Assembly: GCA_004297725.1 (NCBI GenBank)
Contig: SCUS01000003.1
Coordinates: 1 to 64,000 of the forward strand
DNA: 64,000 bases
Direction of reading: 5' to 3'
Origin: Myxococcaceae bacterium
GTDB taxonomy: Bacteria; Myxococcota_A; Polyangia; Polyangiales; Ga0077539
Shown here: positions 16,268 to 24,988 of the stretch, piece after piece
How positions within the stretch are numbered: the stretch's first letter is position 1
How the letters are laid out: each line of letters opens with the position of its first letter
Notes under the pieces: model-generated
Seen by the model: the letters and a program-made list of their open reading frames with translations, nothing else
What the model was told of the DNA's origin: nothing
Databases searched by the model: none
Made by a program: the position numbers and the translations under genes

Positions 16268-19114
16268 ATGCGCGCCCCGAATCCGCTCCTGGTCGTCGCT
16301 CTCCTCGCCACGCTCGCCGCAGGATGCTCCACCGGCGCCTCGGTCGTCGGCGGTCCTGCCGACGCGGGCACCGCGGTGGACACCTCCCTCGACGTCACCG
16401 ACCTCGGCGCCCCCGACGTCCCCGGCATGGACACCCCCGAGGTCTCCCTCGATGTCCCCGCCGACGTCGCCGTCGATGTTCCGGTCGACGCGCCCGTGAT
16501 GGACGCCGACGTCCCGACCCGCTGCGCCGCCAACGCCGACTGCGCCAGCGACCCCGGCGGCCCCGTCTGCGACACCACCTCCGGGCGCTGCGTGGCCTGC
16601 TCCGCCGCCAGCGACGTGTGCCCCTCGGGGCGCTACTGCGACGACGCCAGCCACACCTGCGTCGCCGGCTGCCGCGACGACAGCGCCTGCACCGGCGCCT
16701 CCCCCTCCGACGGCGGAACCTCCGCCGACGGCTCCGTGGGCCCGGGCCGCCGCTGCGACCGCGTGTCCCGCACCTGCGTCGAGTGCCTCGCCAACCCCGA
16801 CTGCCCCGCCGGAACCCTCTGCGTCGGCAACCTCTGCGTCACCGGCTGCACCCTCGAAAGCCCCTGCCCCGCCGGGCAGTCGTGCTGCACCGGGGCCTGC
16901 GTCGACCCGCTCGCCAACATCGCCCACTGCGGCGCCTGCGACCGCCGATGCGCGGTCCCCAACGGCACCGCGGTCTGCCTCAACGGCAACTGCACCGTCG
17001 GGACCTGCGCCGCCCCCTTCGGCAACTGCGACGGCGACAACGCCAACGGCTGCGAGACCAACACCCTCACCGCCGTCGCCCACTGCGGCGGCTGCGGAAC
17101 CGCCTGCGCCGTCCCCGCCAACGCCACCGCCGCGTGCACCGCCGGAGCCTGCGGCTTCACCTGCAACACCGGCTTCGCCGACTGCGACGGCAACGCCGCC
17201 AACGGCTGCGAGGTCGACCTCCGCACCGACCTCACCCACTGCGGAACCTGCTCCACCCTCTGCAACCCTCCCAACGGAACCCCCTCCTGCGTGGCCGGAG
17301 CCTGCGCCATCGCCGCCTGCTCCACCGGCTTCGGGGACTGCGACGCCAACGCCACCAACGGCTGCGAGACCGACGTGCGACGTAGCGCCGCCAACTGCGG
17401 CTCCTGCGGCAGGGCCTGTGCGGAGCGCGCCAACGCCTTCCCGGGCTGCCTCGCGGGGTCGTGCGTGACCTCCTGCGTGATGGGCTTCCAGGACTGCAAC
17501 GGCGTCGAGTCCGACGGCTGCGAGGTCGACCTCCGGGTGAGCGCCGCCCACTGCGGAGCCTGCGGCCGGGCGTGCAACCCCTCCAACGCCACCGGATCGT
17601 GCGCGAGCGGGGTGTGCTCCATCGCCCGCTGCGACGACGGCTTCGCCGACTGCGACGGCAACCCCGCCAACGGCTGCGAGGTGAACCTCCGGAGCGACCC
17701 GATGCACTGCGGGAGCTGCTCCACGGCGTGCTCCGTCGCGGGTGGAACGCCCGCCTGCGTGGCCGGCGTCTGCGGCCTCGCGACGTGCAGCGCGGGCCGC
17801 GGCGACTGCGACCGCAACGCCGGCAACGGCTGCGAGGTCGACCTCACCGGCGACCCCCGAAACTGCGGCGGCTGCGGCACCGCCTGCGACGTCCCCAACG
17901 CGACGGCCGGGTGCGCGGGCGGGCGCTGCACCGTGGCGACCTGCGTCGCGGCCTTCGGCGACTGCAACGCCAGCGCGGCGGACGGCTGCGAGACCAGCCT
18001 CAACACCAGCGAGACCTCCTGCGGAGCCTGCGGTCGCGCCTGCTCGCTGCCCAACGCCACGCCCGCGTGCCGCGGCGGCGCCTGCGCCATCGCCCGCTGC
18101 AACGACGGCTTCGCGGACTGCGACGGCAACGCCGCCAACGGCTGCGAGACCAACACCCAGAGCACCGTGTCGTCGTGCGGCGCGTGCGGCAACGCGTGCT
18201 CGCCGGCCAACGCGACCCCCGCCTGCTCGGGCGGGCGCTGCGCCATCGCGAGCTGCAACGGGTCCTTCGCGGACTGCAACGGCGCGGCGAGCGACGGCTG
18301 CGAGGTCAACGTGACCACCGACTCTCGCAACTGCGGCGGGTGCTCCAGGGCGTGCTCGCTCCCCAACACCGCCGTCGCGGGCTGCGGCGCGGGGGCGTGC
18401 ACGGTGCTCGCGTGCGCCGCGGGCTTCGCCAACTGCAACGGCGCGGCGAGCGACGGCTGCGAGGTGAACACCACCAACGACGCCAGCAACTGCGGCGGGT
18501 GCGGGACGGTCTGCCCCTCGGGGGTGTGCCGCGAGGGCGCCTGCCGCAGCTTCGGCGGGGGCTTCGAGACCAGCGACGCGCCCTGCTCGGGCTGCTTCAA
18601 CGCCAACGCCTTCACCGGCACCTGCGGCTGCCCTGGAGGCTTCGCGAGCACCTTCACCTGGCGGGTGATCAACGACTGCTCCGGCCGAGGGACCCAGATC
18701 GGCGCCAGCGCGACCTTCTGCGGGGCCTCGGCGGCGGGCGAGTTCGGCGGAGGCTTCCAGCAGGACGACGCGGTGGGCGGGGGCGCGGGGTGCCGCGCGG
18801 CCAACCCCTACACGGGCGGGTGCTCGTGCCCGGGCGGGTACTCTCGCATCGGGTTCCGCACGCTGGTGAGAACGGGCAGCGGGATCATCGGGTCGAACCC
18901 GTCGCTCTGCGTCGCGAGCGGCGGAGCGAGGCCGAGCTTCGGCGGGGCCTACCAGGTGGACGACGCCGTCCCGGGCGGGGTCGGCTGCCGGTCGGGCAAC
19001 CCCGTCACCGGAGGGTGCTCCTGCCCGGCGGGCTACAGCGGGTCACCGCTGCGGGTGGAGGTCGACTCCAGCGCCGGGTTCATCGGCTCGGCGGTGGTGC
19101 TCTGCGTGAGGTGA
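16268..19114 (+). CDS. Cys-rich repeat lipoprotein
   Basis: A 948-residue surface lipoprotein. The lipobox is LAAGC near residue 21, followed by an Asp/Val/Pro-rich linker to about 85. Residues 90-215 have irregular Cys pairs (CVAC, CPSG, CVEC). The middle part carries ten repeats of about 45-50 residues, each with a core like GFADCDGNAANGCEVDL and a following HCGxCxxxC. The end has three related modules containing FGGxF...DDA...C and CxCPGGYS. The Asp/Asn-rich cores look suited to Ca2+ binding and the Cys to disulfides (inference). ATG 16268 is preferred over TTG 16259. Adhesin or surface-coat role likely; no named family. Confidence 0.85.
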   Translation: MRAPNPLLVVALLATLAAGCSTGASVVGGPADAGTAVDTSLDVTDLGAPDVPGMDTPEVSLDVPADVAVDVPVDAPVMDADVPTRCAANADCASDPGGPVCDTTSGRCVACSAASDVCPSGRYCDDASHTCVAGCRDDSACTGASPSDGGTSADGSVGPGRRCDRVSRTCVECLANPDCPAGTLCVGNLCVTGCTLESPCPAGQSCCTGACVDPLANIAHCGACDRRCAVPNGTAVCLNGNCTVGTCAAPFGNCDGDNANGCETNTLTAVAHCGGCGTACAVPANATAACTAGACGFTCNTGFADCDGNAANGCEVDLRTDLTHCGTCSTLCNPPNGTPSCVAGACAIAACSTGFGDCDANATNGCETDVRRSAANCGSCGRACAERANAFPGCLAGSCVTSCVMGFQDCNGVESDGCEVDLRVSAAHCGACGRACNPSNATGSCASGVCSIARCDDGFADCDGNPANGCEVNLRSDPMHCGSCSTACSVAGGTPACVAGVCGLATCSAGRGDCDRNAGNGCEVDLTGDPRNCGGCGTACDVPNATAGCAGGRCTVATCVAAFGDCNASAADGCETSLNTSETSCGACGRACSLPNATPACRGGACAIARCNDGFADCDGNAANGCETNTQSTVSSCGACGNACSPANATPACSGGRCAIASCNGSFADCNGAASDGCEVNVTTDSRNCGGCSRACSLPNTAVAGCGAGACTVLACAAGFANCNGAASDGCEVNTTNDASNCGGCGTVCPSGVCREGACRSFGGGFETSDAPCSGCFNANAFTGTCGCPGGFASTFTWRVINDCSGRGTQIGASATFCGASAAGEFGGGFQQDDAVGGGAGCRAANPYTGGCSCPGGYSRIGFRTLVRTGSGIIGSNPSLCVASGGARPSFGGAYQVDDAVPGGVGCRSGNPVTGGCSCPAGYSGSPLRVEVDSSAGFIGSAVVLCVR

Positions 19115-19143
19115 GCGGGGAGTGAGGGCGGTGGCGTCGCGGA

Positions 19144-20412
19144 TCAGATCCGCCCGACGTTCATCGCCACCCAGCCGTCGCGGATGGGCTCTCCGTCCGG
19201 GTCCATCTGCTCGTCGCCAGCGCTCACCACCACCAGCACCAGCTTCGCCACGCCCTCCAGCGCATCCACCTGCGCCGACCACTCTCCGGTCGAGATCAGC
19301 TCCGAGTCCACGCTCCCCAGCACGCGACCGTCGCGGTCGAGGCGCAGCAGCGAGGCCATCCAGCGGTGGTAGGGCGACGCGTGCACCCACACCCCCACGG
19401 CGGCCCGCAGCGGGGCGTCGCCCAGGTCGAGCACCATCGAGGCCTGACCCGTGGGCGCCACGCCCGTCACCAGCGTCCACGAGGGAAGCTCCGACCACTG
19501 CACCGTGCGCGCAGGAGGAGCAGGGTCGAGCACCGCGCGGGCGCTCGCCGCGGTGAGCAGCGCGCCCCAGAAGCCACGAGGCTCGTCGCGCGTCACCCGC
19601 CGCAGCACCTCCATCACGTCGGGCTCGTTCCAGAGCCGGGGCCAGCCCGGGGGGGTGCGCTGCACCGGGGCTTCGAGCAGCCCTCGGAGGAAGGTGCCGC
19701 GCTCGTCGTCCCAGCGTGAGGACATCGCGTCGAGCACCACCGCCGCCCCTCGCTGCGCCGCCGGGGAGCGAGCGTCGTCGGACCACCACGCCCGCGAGGG
19801 CTCGGACTGAAACGCCCTCACGTCGTCGGGGTCGAGCGCCTCGCCCGTCGCCCTCCTCGCGAGCATCGCGCCCATCGCCCTCACGAAGCCGATGGGGTGG
19901 TCGGCCTTGGCGCCGTACACGCAGCCCTCGGCGATGGACTGCGCCACTGCCCGACGCCTCGCCGCCGGGTCGGCGCCCGCCTCGACGACGGCGAAGGCGG
20001 TCGCACGGTCCCAAGGGCCAGCGTAGGAGAGGGCGTCGGGGAGCGCCCGACCCGATGGGGAGCGGCGGGCGTAGAGGTAGAGGTCGAAGGAGGGGGTTCC
20101 CCCGCGGTCGCCGTCGGGGAGCGGGAGCGCGATGCCGGTGCGCTGCTCCAGCGAGTCCATCACGGCCTCGGCGTCGGAGAGCGAGGCCGCGGCGGTCGCG
20201 GCGTCCACGCCAGGCATCACGTGCACATCGACCGGAGCGCGCCAGGAGCGCAGCACCCCGAGTTCGCCGGTGGGGCGCACCCCGTCGGGAGGAATGGCCT
20301 GACCCCACGCCCGCTCGGGCCAGGTGGGGATCGCCCTCGGCGACTGCTGCGCCGCCGCCGCGCTGGGACAGAGGGCGAGCGAGAGCGACAGCACGTATCG
20401 GGAGAGGGGCAT
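19144..20412 (-). CDS. Exported protein of unknown function
   Basis: A 422-residue protein with a signal peptide (residues 1-22, MPLSRYVLSLSLALCPSAAA, cut near AAAQQ). It has no Cys cluster and no obvious catalytic motif. A helical part contains ARRRAVAQSIAEGCVYGAKAD, and a strand-rich C-terminus follows. Convergent with the Cys-rich lipoprotein gene (29-base gap) and divergent from the next operon, with 81 bases between the two starts. Probably periplasmic. The family is not recognised. Confidence 0.75.
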   Translation of the reverse strand: MPLSRYVLSLSLALCPSAAAAQQSPRAIPTWPERAWGQAIPPDGVRPTGELGVLRSWRAPVDVHVMPGVDAATAAASLSDAEAVMDSLEQRTGIALPLPDGDRGGTPSFDLYLYARRSPSGRALPDALSYAGPWDRATAFAVVEAGADPAARRRAVAQSIAEGCVYGAKADHPIGFVRAMGAMLARRATGEALDPDDVRAFQSEPSRAWWSDDARSPAAQRGAAVVLDAMSSRWDDERGTFLRGLLEAPVQRTPPGWPRLWNEPDVMEVLRRVTRDEPRGFWGALLTAASARAVLDPAPPARTVQWSELPSWTLVTGVAPTGQASMVLDLGDAPLRAAVGVWVHASPYHRWMASLLRLDRDGRVLGSVDSELISTGEWSAQVDALEGVAKLVLVVVSAGDEQMDPDGEPIRDGWVAMNVGRI

Positions 20413-20493
20413 CGCCCGGTGAGTGTGCCAGCGGGGGTGGAGGTTCCAAGGTATTTGCGGGCGCGGAGCGCGGTGTGCGATCGTCCCGGCCCG

Positions 20494-21057
20494 ATGGCAA
20501 CCCGACTGCACCCCCTCGCGAGCGCCGTGACGGTGGACCTGTCCCATGGTCGCATCGAGCTGAAGACCCCCTCCGTCGACCGCGCCGTCGCGGTGCCCAC
20601 GGTGTGGCTGGCGCGCGCGATCGCGGCCCTGGGGGATGAGCTCGTGCCGCTCGCCAGGTCGCTGGCGGACAGCGTCGCCAACGACGCGGCGATCATCCTC
20701 GACGGCACCGCCGACCCGACCCCCGAGGAGGTCGCCTACGCCATCGCCCTCGCCCTCGGCCAGCGGGGCCTCGGCACCTGCGCCTTCGAGCGCTTCGGCG
20801 ACGCCCTCACCCTCCTCTGGAACTCCCCACCCTCCACCCACGCCGACTTCCATCGCTTCGCCGCGACGCTCGTCTCGCAGGTCGTGAGCGAGGTCACCCG
20901 GGTGCAGACCCACGCCGCGGTGCTCTCCACCCACCCCGACGGCATCACCCTCTTCCTCGGCTCCGAGGCGGCGTGCGAGCTCGTCCGAGAGCGCGCTGGC
21001 CGCGGCGAGCCCGGGCCACAGATCCTCGCCACCCTCCTGGGAGGTGCCTCCGCATGA
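20494..21057 (+). CDS. Hypothetical protein, first gene of kinase operon
   Basis: A 187-residue soluble protein with mixed helices and strands (VTVDLSHGRIELKTPSV, then a long Ala/Leu helical region). No membrane segment or metal site is seen. It overlaps the next gene by the ATGA start-stop. It heads an operon with a Pro/Ala-rich protein, a double kinase and a membrane protein, so it may be a partner or substrate of the kinase. No family is recognised. Confidence 0.72.
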   Translation: MATRLHPLASAVTVDLSHGRIELKTPSVDRAVAVPTVWLARAIAALGDELVPLARSLADSVANDAAIILDGTADPTPEEVAYAIALALGQRGLGTCAFERFGDALTLLWNSPPSTHADFHRFAATLVSQVVSEVTRVQTHAAVLSTHPDGITLFLGSEAACELVRERAGRGEPGPQILATLLGGASA

Positions 21058-21932
21058 GCTCCGACGTCATCGCCCGCCTCGAGACCCTGCTCAACCGCGT
21101 CGTCGCTCGCCGCGCCCTCCCCCGCGTCGCCGCCCCGGTCGAGGTGCCCGTCCTCGCCACCTCCCCCGCCCCGAAGGCCATCGCCCCGGAGCCCCTCAAG
21201 GCCGAGGCCCCGCGCCTCGATGCGCTGCGCCCCGAAGCCCCGAAGCCCCCGGTGGCCGAAGCGCCGAAGCCCGCGGTGGTCGAGGCCCCGAAGCCCGTCG
21301 CCGAAGCCCCGAAGCCCGTCGCCGAAGCCCCGAAGCCCGCGGTGGCCGAGGCCCCGAAGCCCGTCGCCGAAGCCCCGAAGCCCGCGGTGGTCGAGGCCCC
21401 GAAGCCCGTCGCCGAAGCGCCGAAGCCCGCGGTGGTCGAGGCCCCTGCGCCCGTCGCCGAGGCCGCCAAGTCCACGCTGCTCGAGGTGCTGCCCTCCGTC
21501 GCAGCCTCCATGGACTCCACGCAGGTCTCTCGCCGCGTGCTCGAGGCGCCGACCGCGGCCCCGAAGACCTCGCTGCCCGCCGCGTCCCCTTCGCAGCAGG
21601 CCGACGACCGCATCGCGGCCTCCTTCGCCGCCGGAGCCGTCGTCTCCCCGGGCTTCGGCGACGACGAGGCCGACCACGTCGAGACCGTCGCCTTCCGCGT
21701 GGGACGAGCGCTCCCCAAGGTGAACCAGGTCCCGGCGCCGCCGCTGCCCATCACCACCGCGACCCCCAGCGTCGCCCGCGAGGAGTCCTCCGAGCGACGC
21801 TCCGAGCGCTTCGCCCCCTCGATGCCCGTCGCCCCCGTCGCCGCGCAGTTCACCGACGCCGCCCCGAAGCCCGCGTCGACCTCCTTCCGCTCGCTCCTCC
21901 AACGCTCCGTCGCGCTCCGCCCTCGGGGGTGA
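21054..21932 (+). CDS. Pro/Ala/Lys-rich repeat protein in kinase operon
   Basis: A 292-residue protein. Residues 1-35 look ordered (SSDVIARLETLLNRVVARRA). Residues 60-135 are about ten copies of a six- or seven-residue unit of type EAPKPV(A/V), encoded by near-identical DNA at 21231-21450. The rest is low-complexity with Ser/Thr/Pro-rich stretches suitable for phosphorylation, ending in a basic SFRSLLQRSVALRPRG. No signal peptide. It starts in an overlap with the gene before and ends 12 bases before the kinase gene. Probably a flexible linker or scaffold, perhaps a kinase substrate (inference). Confidence 0.78.
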   Translation: MSSDVIARLETLLNRVVARRALPRVAAPVEVPVLATSPAPKAIAPEPLKAEAPRLDALRPEAPKPPVAEAPKPAVVEAPKPVAEAPKPVAEAPKPAVAEAPKPVAEAPKPAVVEAPKPVAEAPKPAVVEAPAPVAEAAKSTLLEVLPSVAASMDSTQVSRRVLEAPTAAPKTSLPAASPSQQADDRIAASFAAGAVVSPGFGDDEADHVETVAFRVGRALPKVNQVPAPPLPITTATPSVAREESSERRSERFAPSMPVAPVAAQFTDAAPKPASTSFRSLLQRSVALRPRG

Positions 21933-21944
21933 CCCTCGCACCCG

Positions 21945-24560
21945 ATGCCCGACCCCGCTGACACCGACCCGGCCGCTCCACGGTTCTCCGGGTCCGGGTC
22001 CAGCCGCTCCTTCGGCCGCTACCTCCTCCTCGGAACCATCGCCCGCGGCGGCATGGGAGAGATCCACCTGGCGCTCGCGGGCTCCATCGCCCACGCCCAG
22101 AAGCTCTGCGTGGTGAAGACCATCCGCGCGGAGTTCACCGGCGAGGACAACCTGGTCGCGCGCTTCCTGGACGAGGGCCGGGTGCTCTGCGCGCTGCAGC
22201 ACCCCAACATCGGCCAGGTGATGGAGGTCGCCATCGAGCAGGGGGTCCCCTTCCTGGCGATGGAGTACGTCGGCGGAACCGACCTCGCCGAGCTCATCGA
22301 CGCGGGCCGCGGGTCACGGAGGTATCCGCCCCTCGACGTGGTGCTCTCCTGCCTCGCGGCGGTGCTCGACGGCATGGCCTACGCGCACCGGGCCCAGGGC
22401 CTCGACGGGACACCCTTCCACCTGGTGCACCGCGACCTCTCCCCCGAGAACATGCGCGCCTCCTGGGACGGCGACGTGAAGGTGCTCGACTTCGGCACCG
22501 CCCTCGCCGCCGGACGCAGCGCGCAGACCGTCCACGGCGCCATCTTCGGCAAGCCCGGGTACATGTCCCCGGAGCAGGCGCGCCGAGAGCCCCTCGACCC
22601 GCGCACCGACCTCTACGCCATCGGCGTCGTGGCCTGGGAGCTCCTCACCCTGCGCGACTGGATGACCCTCGACATCGTCGACCACCTGCGCGCCCTGGCC
22701 GACGGGACCCACCGCCCCGCCCCGCCGTCGACCCTGCGCCCGGACGTCCCTCCCTCGCTCGATCGCTGGGTCGCTTGCATGACGGCCTACGATCCGTCGC
22801 AGCGCTTCGCCGACGCGACCACCGCCCGCAGGGCGCTGCTCGACCTCGCCCAGGCCGAGGGCCTACGCATCGACCGCGAGGTGATCTCCGAGGGGCTGAG
22901 GGCGATGCTCCCCGGCGCCCAGGAGGCCGAGTCCGAGCGCAACCGCCGCTGGATCGCCGAGGCCCGGTCGCAGCGAGGGACCACCGCCGACCCGCCGAGG
23001 CTGCGGCAGCAGGTGAACACCGAGCCGCTCGCCCCGCGCGACCCGCGGGTGCTGCCAGGGACGCCGTACCGCCTCGGGGCGCAGATCGGCGCCGGCGGCA
23101 TGGGGGAGGTCTACGCCGCCGAGCACATGGACCTCGGGCGCCCGGTGGCCCTGAAGGTGCTGTCCCCCGCGCTCTCGTCGGACCCTTCGCTGGTGCAGCG
23201 CTTCCGCCTGGAGGCCAGGGCCATCGCGGCGCTGTCGCACCCCAACCTGGTGCACGTCTACGACCTCGGGACCACCGACGACGGGCGGCTCTTCTTCGCC
23301 ATGGAGCGGCTGCGAGGCGAGTCGCTGAGGGCGCGGCTGGAGCGGGCGAAGAGCTCGGAGCAGGGCCGGCTGCCGGTCGCGGAGTGCGTGCGCATCGGGA
23401 CCGCGGTGGCGAGGGCGCTGGCCGCCGCGCACGCCGTCGGGGTGGTGCACCGGGACATCAAGCCGGAGAACATCTTCCTCACCGAGGACGGGGTCGTGAA
23501 GGTGCTCGACTTCGGGGTGGCCAAGACCTCCAATGCGGAGATCCTCGGGGGCACGGACGCCAACGTCACCCGCGCTGGCGAGCTCTTCGGGTCGCCCGCG
23601 TACATGGCCCCGGAGCAGGCCCGCGGCCGCGAGGTCGACGCCCGCACGGACCTCTACTCCCTCGGCGCCGTGCTCTTCGAGTGCGCCACCGGGAGCCAGC
23701 TCTTCCAGGACGCCTCGATGGTCGAGCTGCTCGCCCGCCACATGGCCCAGGAGCCCGACTCCCCCCGCCGCCGCGCTCCCTCCGCGAACATCCCCCCGGG
23801 CCTCGACGCCATCATCCTCCGCTGCCTCGCCAAGGACCCCTCCGACCGCTTCGACTCCGCGGCCCTGCTGGCCGACGCGCTCGGCCGCCCCCTCGACGCC
23901 GCGCCTCCGCGGGCCGATGGGGTCCCCGACACGGTCACCATGTCCGCCACCGCGCTGCTGCGCCCGCCTCCCCCTCCGGCGCGCTCCCGCAGCCCGTGGC
24001 CCCTCGTCGCCGTCGTCTCCCTCGCCTCCGTCGTCACCCTCGCCGCCGCGGTCGGACTTACCCGGCGAGGTAATCCTCCTCCTCCGCCGGTCGCCGCGCC
24101 CATCGCCGCTCCGCCCGCTCCTGCGCCCGTCGTCGCTCCGCCCGCTCCTGCGCCCGTCGTCGCTCCGCCCGCTCCTGCGCCCGCGCCCGTCGTCGCTCCG
24201 CCTGCGCCCGTCGTCGCTCCGCCTGCTCCCTCACCCGCGGTGGTCGCGGCTCCTGCTCCCGCGGCGGTCGTCGATGCGGGCGCTGCTCCGTCGCGGCGCA
24301 GCGCTCACAGCGCGCTCTCCCTCGCGCAGCAGTCCTTCGCCGCGGGGCGCTACCAGGAGACCATCGCCCACGCCAACGACGCCGTGGCCCAGGGCGGCCG
24401 AGGGGCCCTCGACGCCCGCGTCCTCATCGGCAAGGCCCGCAACGCCATGGGCCAGCGCGCCGAGGCCGTCCGCGCGCTGCGCATGGTGCTCGAGCGAGAC
24501 CCGGGCCACCGCGGCGCCCGTCAGGCGCTCTCGGCGATGGGGGAGAGCGTCGCCCCGTGA
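21945..24560 (+). CDS. Membrane Ser/Thr kinase with two complete kinase domains
   Basis: An 871-residue Hanks-type kinase with two catalytic domains in one chain. Domain 1 is about 24-300: glycine loop IARGGMGE, K58 in CVVKT, HRDLSPEN at 162-169, DFG at 182-184. Domain 2 is about 375-650: IGAGGMGEVY, K404 in VALKV, HRDIKPEN at 502-509, DFG at 522-524. Both keep every core catalytic residue. A single membrane segment at 685-705 follows, then a Pro/Ala-rich linker of repeated APAPVVAPP and a TPR-like end (about 790-865) outside the membrane. Domain 1 has the HRDLSPEN loop common in myxobacteria. The stop overlaps the GTG of the next gene. Tandem domains suggest self-regulation or two specificities. 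Confidence 0.9.
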   Translation: MPDPADTDPAAPRFSGSGSSRSFGRYLLLGTIARGGMGEIHLALAGSIAHAQKLCVVKTIRAEFTGEDNLVARFLDEGRVLCALQHPNIGQVMEVAIEQGVPFLAMEYVGGTDLAELIDAGRGSRRYPPLDVVLSCLAAVLDGMAYAHRAQGLDGTPFHLVHRDLSPENMRASWDGDVKVLDFGTALAAGRSAQTVHGAIFGKPGYMSPEQARREPLDPRTDLYAIGVVAWELLTLRDWMTLDIVDHLRALADGTHRPAPPSTLRPDVPPSLDRWVACMTAYDPSQRFADATTARRALLDLAQAEGLRIDREVISEGLRAMLPGAQEAESERNRRWIAEARSQRGTTADPPRLRQQVNTEPLAPRDPRVLPGTPYRLGAQIGAGGMGEVYAAEHMDLGRPVALKVLSPALSSDPSLVQRFRLEARAIAALSHPNLVHVYDLGTTDDGRLFFAMERLRGESLRARLERAKSSEQGRLPVAECVRIGTAVARALAAAHAVGVVHRDIKPENIFLTEDGVVKVLDFGVAKTSNAEILGGTDANVTRAGELFGSPAYMAPEQARGREVDARTDLYSLGAVLFECATGSQLFQDASMVELLARHMAQEPDSPRRRAPSANIPPGLDAIILRCLAKDPSDRFDSAALLADALGRPLDAAPPRADGVPDTVTMSATALLRPPPPPARSRSPWPLVAVVSLASVVTLAAAVGLTRRGNPPPPPVAAPIAAPPAPAPVVAPPAPAPVVAPPAPAPAPVVAPPAPVVAPPAPSPAVVAAPAPAAVVDAGAAPSRRSAHSALSLAQQSFAAGRYQETIAHANDAVAQGGRGALDARVLIGKARNAMGQRAEAVRALRMVLERDPGHRGARQALSAMGESVAP

Positions 24561-24988
24561 GCGCCGATCGCTCGCTGGTCCGCCTCGCGCTGGTGTGCCT
24601 CGCGGTGGGGGCGCTCTCTTCCGTCTGGGAGTTCGTGGCGCTGCAGCCGCCGTCGTCGCCGTGGCACCTCGCGGGCTACCCCATCGCCACCGCGCGGCTC
24701 TCCATGCACGCCTTCGTCACCGGCCTGGTCACCCTCGCGCTCGCCCCCACGGACGGCCGCGCCCGCCGACCGCTCTTCGCCCTCGCCGCCCTCGGCGCGC
24801 TGCTCTCCCTCGGCGCCCACGGCTTCACCGCCGCCACCGCGTGGCGCGGCGTGGTCCTCCACGACGCCCGCGGAGGGAGCCTCGCCCTGCTCTCGGCGCG
24901 CCTGCTCGGCGGCGCCCTGCAGCTCAGCGCCTTCGCCTGGGGGCTGCGTCTCCGCTGGAACGCACCGCCGACAACACCCGCAGCGTGA
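24557..24988 (+). CDS. Small multi-pass membrane protein in kinase operon
   Basis: A 143-residue protein with four predicted membrane helices: VRLALVCLAVGALSSVWEF, MHAFVTGLVTLALA, LFALAALGALLSLGAHGF and LLGGALQLSAFAWGLRL. GTG 24557 overlaps the kinase stop (GTGA), so it is probably made together with the kinase. Its last 65 bases overlap the end of mutY on the other strand. Function unknown; a membrane partner of the kinase is possible. Confidence 0.72.
   Translation: MSADRSLVRLALVCLAVGALSSVWEFVALQPPSSPWHLAGYPIATARLSMHAFVTGLVTLALAPTDGRARRPLFALAALGALLSLGAHGFTAATAWRGVVLHDARGGSLALLSARLLGGALQLSAFAWGLRLRWNAPPTTPAA

Noticed and set aside
15872..17707. 611-residue minus-strand open frame opposite the Cys-rich lipoprotein
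   Set aside because: Gly/Ala/Val-rich shadow of the lipoprotein repeats; crosses two intergenic repeat families.
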